The notes under the pieces were generated by a model. That model was not told where the DNA came from. It was given only the letters and a program-made list of their open reading frames with translations, and did not search any database. 64,000 nucleotides of DNA from Candidatus Amarobacter glycogenicus (lineage in GTDB: Bacteria > Chloroflexota > Dehalococcoidia > Tepidiformales > Tepidiformaceae): contig JADJZF010000003.1 in assembly GCA_016719395.1 (NCBI GenBank), positions 62,001 to 126,000 of the forward strand, read 5' to 3'. Shown piece after piece: positions 61,606 to 64,000 of this stretch; position 1 is the stretch's first letter; each line of letters opens with the position of its first letter. Position numbers and translations under genes: made by a program.

Positions 61606-64000
61606 TTAGCGCGGGAGGTGGCCACGTTCCTCCGCGCGCTCAGCGAACACCTGCGCCAGGACCTCAAGGAGGTCTGAGGGGGTATACGGCTTGGGGAGTA
61701 CGCCGGCGAAGCCGTGTTGCCTGTAGGTAGCCATGACCGGGTCGCTGGAATATCCGCTGGAGACGATGGCGCAGACTCCGGGATCGATCTTGCGGATAGC
61801 GGTGAAGGCGTCGTAACCCCCCATGCCGCCGGGCACCGTCAGGTCCAGCACGACAACGTCGTAGGGTTCGCCCGCTTCGGATCGGCCGCGGTAGAGACCT
61901 ACGGCTTCCGCGCCGTCCCCAGCCTGGTCGATCCGGTGTCCCATCAGCGAGAGGGCCTGGGCCGTCGCACGCCGGATCGAAGGTTCGTCATCCATGAAGA
62001 GGATCGAGAGGGGGCGGACGCTACCGCCGTTACTCGCGCGCGGCTCGTCCGGTCCCCTGTCCCTGGCGGCGGGAAGGTAGAGGTGGAAAGTTGCGCCTTC
62101 GCCAGGAGCCGACGTCACCGTCAGGCATCCATCGTGGTTACGAGCGACGGAGTAGCCGACGGTCAAGCCCAGTCCGCTGCCGGTCGCCTTGGTCGTGAAA
62201 TACGGATCGAAGAGCCGGTCGATATGCTCCGGCGAGATCCCGGGCCCGGTATCGTGGATGGTAACTTCCACGTACTCGCCCGGTTCGAGGGGGAAGTCCG
62301 AGTCGGCGTCGATGGCGACGTTCGCGGCGCTGACGGTGATCGTCCCTCCGTGGGGCATCGCCTGGGTCGCGTTCAGGACCAGGTTGTGGATGAGCTGCCC
62401 GACCTGGCCCTCGTCAATCTCGACACCGGCGAGGTTGGACGCGAAGGCGAACCGGCAGACGGAAGGCGATCCGGTCGCCGCGAAGCTCGCAGCCTGGCGG
62501 AGCAGCGGCTCCAGCGCGACGAACTTCCGGACGGGCATTCCCCCCTTGGAGAAGGTAAGGAGCTGGCGAGAGAGGCTTGCGGCGCGGCGGCAGGCCTGCT
62601 CGGCCTCTTCGAGCACTTCCTGCGCGGGGGCATCGTCACCGAGTTCCATCCGTGCGAGGCCGATGTGGGCGCTGATCCCGGTCAACGCGTTGTTGAAGTC
62701 GTGAGCGATCCCGCCGGCAAGTAGACCGAGGGACTCGAGCTTGTCCGCGCGGCGGAGTTCGCTTTCGAGCCGCAACCTGGAAGTCTCGTCACGGAAGACG
62801 AGGACGGCCCCGGCAATGGCGCCGGAATCATCTCGAATCGGTGCGGCGCTGTCACCGATGACACACTCGTCGCCGCTCCGTGAAACGAGGATGGTGTGGT
62901 TGGCCAGGGCAACGGGAGCCCCGGTTGCCAGGACCTGGGCGACAGGGCTGACGACGGTGGCGCGGGTGTGCTCATTGATGATGTGGAAGACTTCTGCCAT
63001 CCCCCGTCCCTGCGCGTCATACCGTCCCCAGCCGGTCAGCGCTTCGGCTGCGGGGTTGAGGCTCACCACGCGTCCGCGCTCGTCGGTCGCGATCACCCCG
63101 TCGGCGATGGAGTGCAGCGTGATCTCCAACCGGTCCCGCTCGGCGGCGAGTGCGTGTTCAGCACGACGGCGAAGGAGCAGCCAGCCCAGGCCGGTACCCA
63201 GTGATGAGACGAGGTCGCTCAATTCGCGCTCGTCGTGGCGCTGTCCGTGGGCGAAGAATGCAAGGACCGCGAGGACTTCTCCATCGGTCGAGACCGGAAT
63301 CGCGAAGCCAGCCTTGATTTCCGCGTCCTCGGCAGCCGAAGCGCGAAGAAAGCCGGTACCGAGGGCGGTGACATCCTGATCCCACTCCGGCACGCCCGTA
63401 GCCCATACCCGCCCGGGAAGCCCGCTTCCGCGGGCGAACTGCAGTTCCCGGCTTGCCGCCGCGAATCCATCGAGGGAGTCGCCGGGGCTCTGCCACGAGG
63501 CGACGCAGTGAAGGAGCGAATCGGGACCCGGCTCCCACACCTCGCCGTAGACCCAGCCGGTCGTTTCGCAGACCAACTTCAGGACCGCCACATAGGCAGC
63601 TACGAGGTCCCGGGCGGCGGCCAACTCACGCGTGGCGGCTTCGAACAGGGCAAGCCGTTGCCTGGAGCGATACCGCTCGGAGATGTCCTTCGCCAGGTTG
63701 ACGAAGTACGCGGGACTGCCATCTGGGCCCGGGACAGGGGTGATGCTCATCTCTTCGATATAGAGGGATCCGTCCTTGCGACGGTTCGTCACCTCCGCCT
63801 CGAACACGCCGCCGGCGAGGACGGTCTCCGTGAGGCGCTGGTAGAAGTCGGGCGAGTGGATGCCTGACTCCAACATGCGGGCGCTCTGGCCAACCGCTTC
63901 CGAGGAGCGGTACCCGGTCATCCTTTCGAACGCCGGGTTTACGTACACGATAGTCCCATCGACATCGGTGACCGTGACGGCCGACGGCAAGCCTTCGACG
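61606..64000 (-). CDS. Hybrid sensor histidine kinase/response regulator (PAS-GAF-PAS-HisKA-HATPase-REC), 5' truncated
   Basis: The frame is still open at the window edge. Visible order: PAS 1 (VDGTIVYVNPAFERMTGY) with a PAC motif, GAF (WVYGEVWEPGPDS...GFAIPVSTDGEVLAVLAFF), PAS 2 (ATDERGRVVSLNPAAEALTG), HisKA with LLAGGIAHDFNNALTGI holding the phosphorylated His, HATPase with NLVLNATQAMPHGG, DTGPGISPEHIDRLFDPYFT and GSGLGLTVGYSVARNHDG, and a C-terminal receiver with MDDEPSIRR, VVLDLTVPGGMGG and the Lys in LPKPYT. No membrane span is visible, so a soluble redox- or light-type sensor is likely. Signal unknown. Confidence 0.9.
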   Translation of the reverse strand, partial: VEGLPSAVTVTDVDGTIVYVNPAFERMTGYRSSEAVGQSARMLESGIHSPDFYQRLTETVLAGGVFEAEVTNRRKDGSLYIEEMSITPVPGPDGSPAYFVNLAKDISERYRSRQRLALFEAATRELAAARDLVAAYVAVLKLVCETTGWVYGEVWEPGPDSLLHCVASWQSPGDSLDGFAAASRELQFARGSGLPGRVWATGVPEWDQDVTALGTGFLRASAAEDAEIKAGFAIPVSTDGEVLAVLAFFAHGQRHDERELSDLVSSLGTGLGWLLLRRRAEHALAAERDRLEITLHSIADGVIATDERGRVVSLNPAAEALTGWGRYDAQGRGMAEVFHIINEHTRATVVSPVAQVLATGAPVALANHTILVSRSGDECVIGDSAAPIRDDSGAIAGAVLVFRDETSRLRLESELRRADKLESLGLLAGGIAHDFNNALTGISAHIGLARMELGDDAPAQEVLEEAEQACRRAASLSRQLLTFSKGGMPVRKFVALEPLLRQAASFAATGSPSVCRFAFASNLAGVEIDEGQVGQLIHNLVLNATQAMPHGGTITVSAANVAIDADSDFPLEPGEYVEVTIHDTGPGISPEHIDRLFDPYFTTKATGSGLGLTVGYSVARNHDGCLTVTSAPGEGATFHLYLPAARDRGPDEPRASNGGSVRPLSILFMDDEPSIRRATAQALSLMGHRIDQAGDGAEAVGLYRGRSEAGEPYDVVVLDLTVPGGMGGYDAFTAIRKIDPGVCAIVSSGYSSDPVMATYRQHGFAGVLPKPYTPSDLLEVLAQVFAERAEERGHLPR

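Overview
The window is about 64 kb of high-GC bacterial chromosome. It has no rRNA, tRNA, insertion sequence, phage or CRISPR that I can see. Gene content points to Chloroflexota, probably a Dehalococcoidia-like or Tepidiforma-like lineage: DUF2298/YYY and TIGR03663-type membrane glycosyltransferases, paired family III CoA-transferases, a short EF-Ts, a GNAT-type N-acetylglutamate synthase, and many GTG, TTG or leaderless starts. This lineage call is inference from gene families, not a placement.

Layout. 1-15.2 kb: acyl-CoA and flavoprotein metabolism (CoA-ligase fragment, phosphotransferase, NUDIX, nitronate monooxygenase, two CoA-transferases, HpaB-family flavoprotein), with murE, a broken cyclophilin, LemA/HtpX and a terminator-capped leader holding two tiny ORFs. 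15.2-17.7 kb: nadA behind two matching 21-bp palindromes, then three small genes, two of which encode paralogous C4HC3 zinc-finger proteins. 17.8-23.3 kb: rnc-smc-ftsY. 23.3-32.9 kb: a tightly coupled surface-glycoconjugate operon. 33.0-35.3 kb: an orphan NuoE/NuoF pair. 35.4-42.9 kb: histidine genes hisB, hisC, hisD, hisG and hisE plus birA, interspersed with unrelated genes. 42.9-43.15 kb: an attenuator-like leader upstream of birA-hisE-hisG. 43.2-46.8 kb: a heterodimeric ABC exporter. 47.1-52.4 kb: the classic rpsB-tsf-pyrH-frr-uppS-cdsA cluster with a LysM/M23 gene inserted. 52.5-55.6 kb: VTT-domain protein, degenerate GGDEF protein, N-acetylglutamate synthase and a formyltransferase. 55.7-58.6 kb: an undescribed-looking five-gene operon (LuxR-type regulator, MauE-like membrane protein, Tat-exported protein, Cys-rich M23-like protein, lipoprotein). 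58.9-64 kb: thiolase, fumC and a hybrid sensor kinase that runs off the end.

A pervasive feature is the single-base indel, usually in a G, C or A run, that splits otherwise healthy genes: phosphotransferase, murE, nadA twice, the two glycosyltransferase genes, the Tat protein, the M23-like protein, mauE and thiolase. hisD carries one in-frame TAA. The pattern looks like consensus error in the assembly more than mass decay, so I annotate these as spanning genes and give the break positions. The cyclophilin at 4.7-5.55 kb is the exception, with at least four frame changes in about 330 bp.

The most interesting candidates are the luxR-mauE-Tat-M23-lipoprotein operon, the tandem C4HC3 zinc-finger pair, the two leader regions with tiny strongly translated ORFs (12.1-12.5 kb and 42.9-43.15 kb) and the paired nadA operators.
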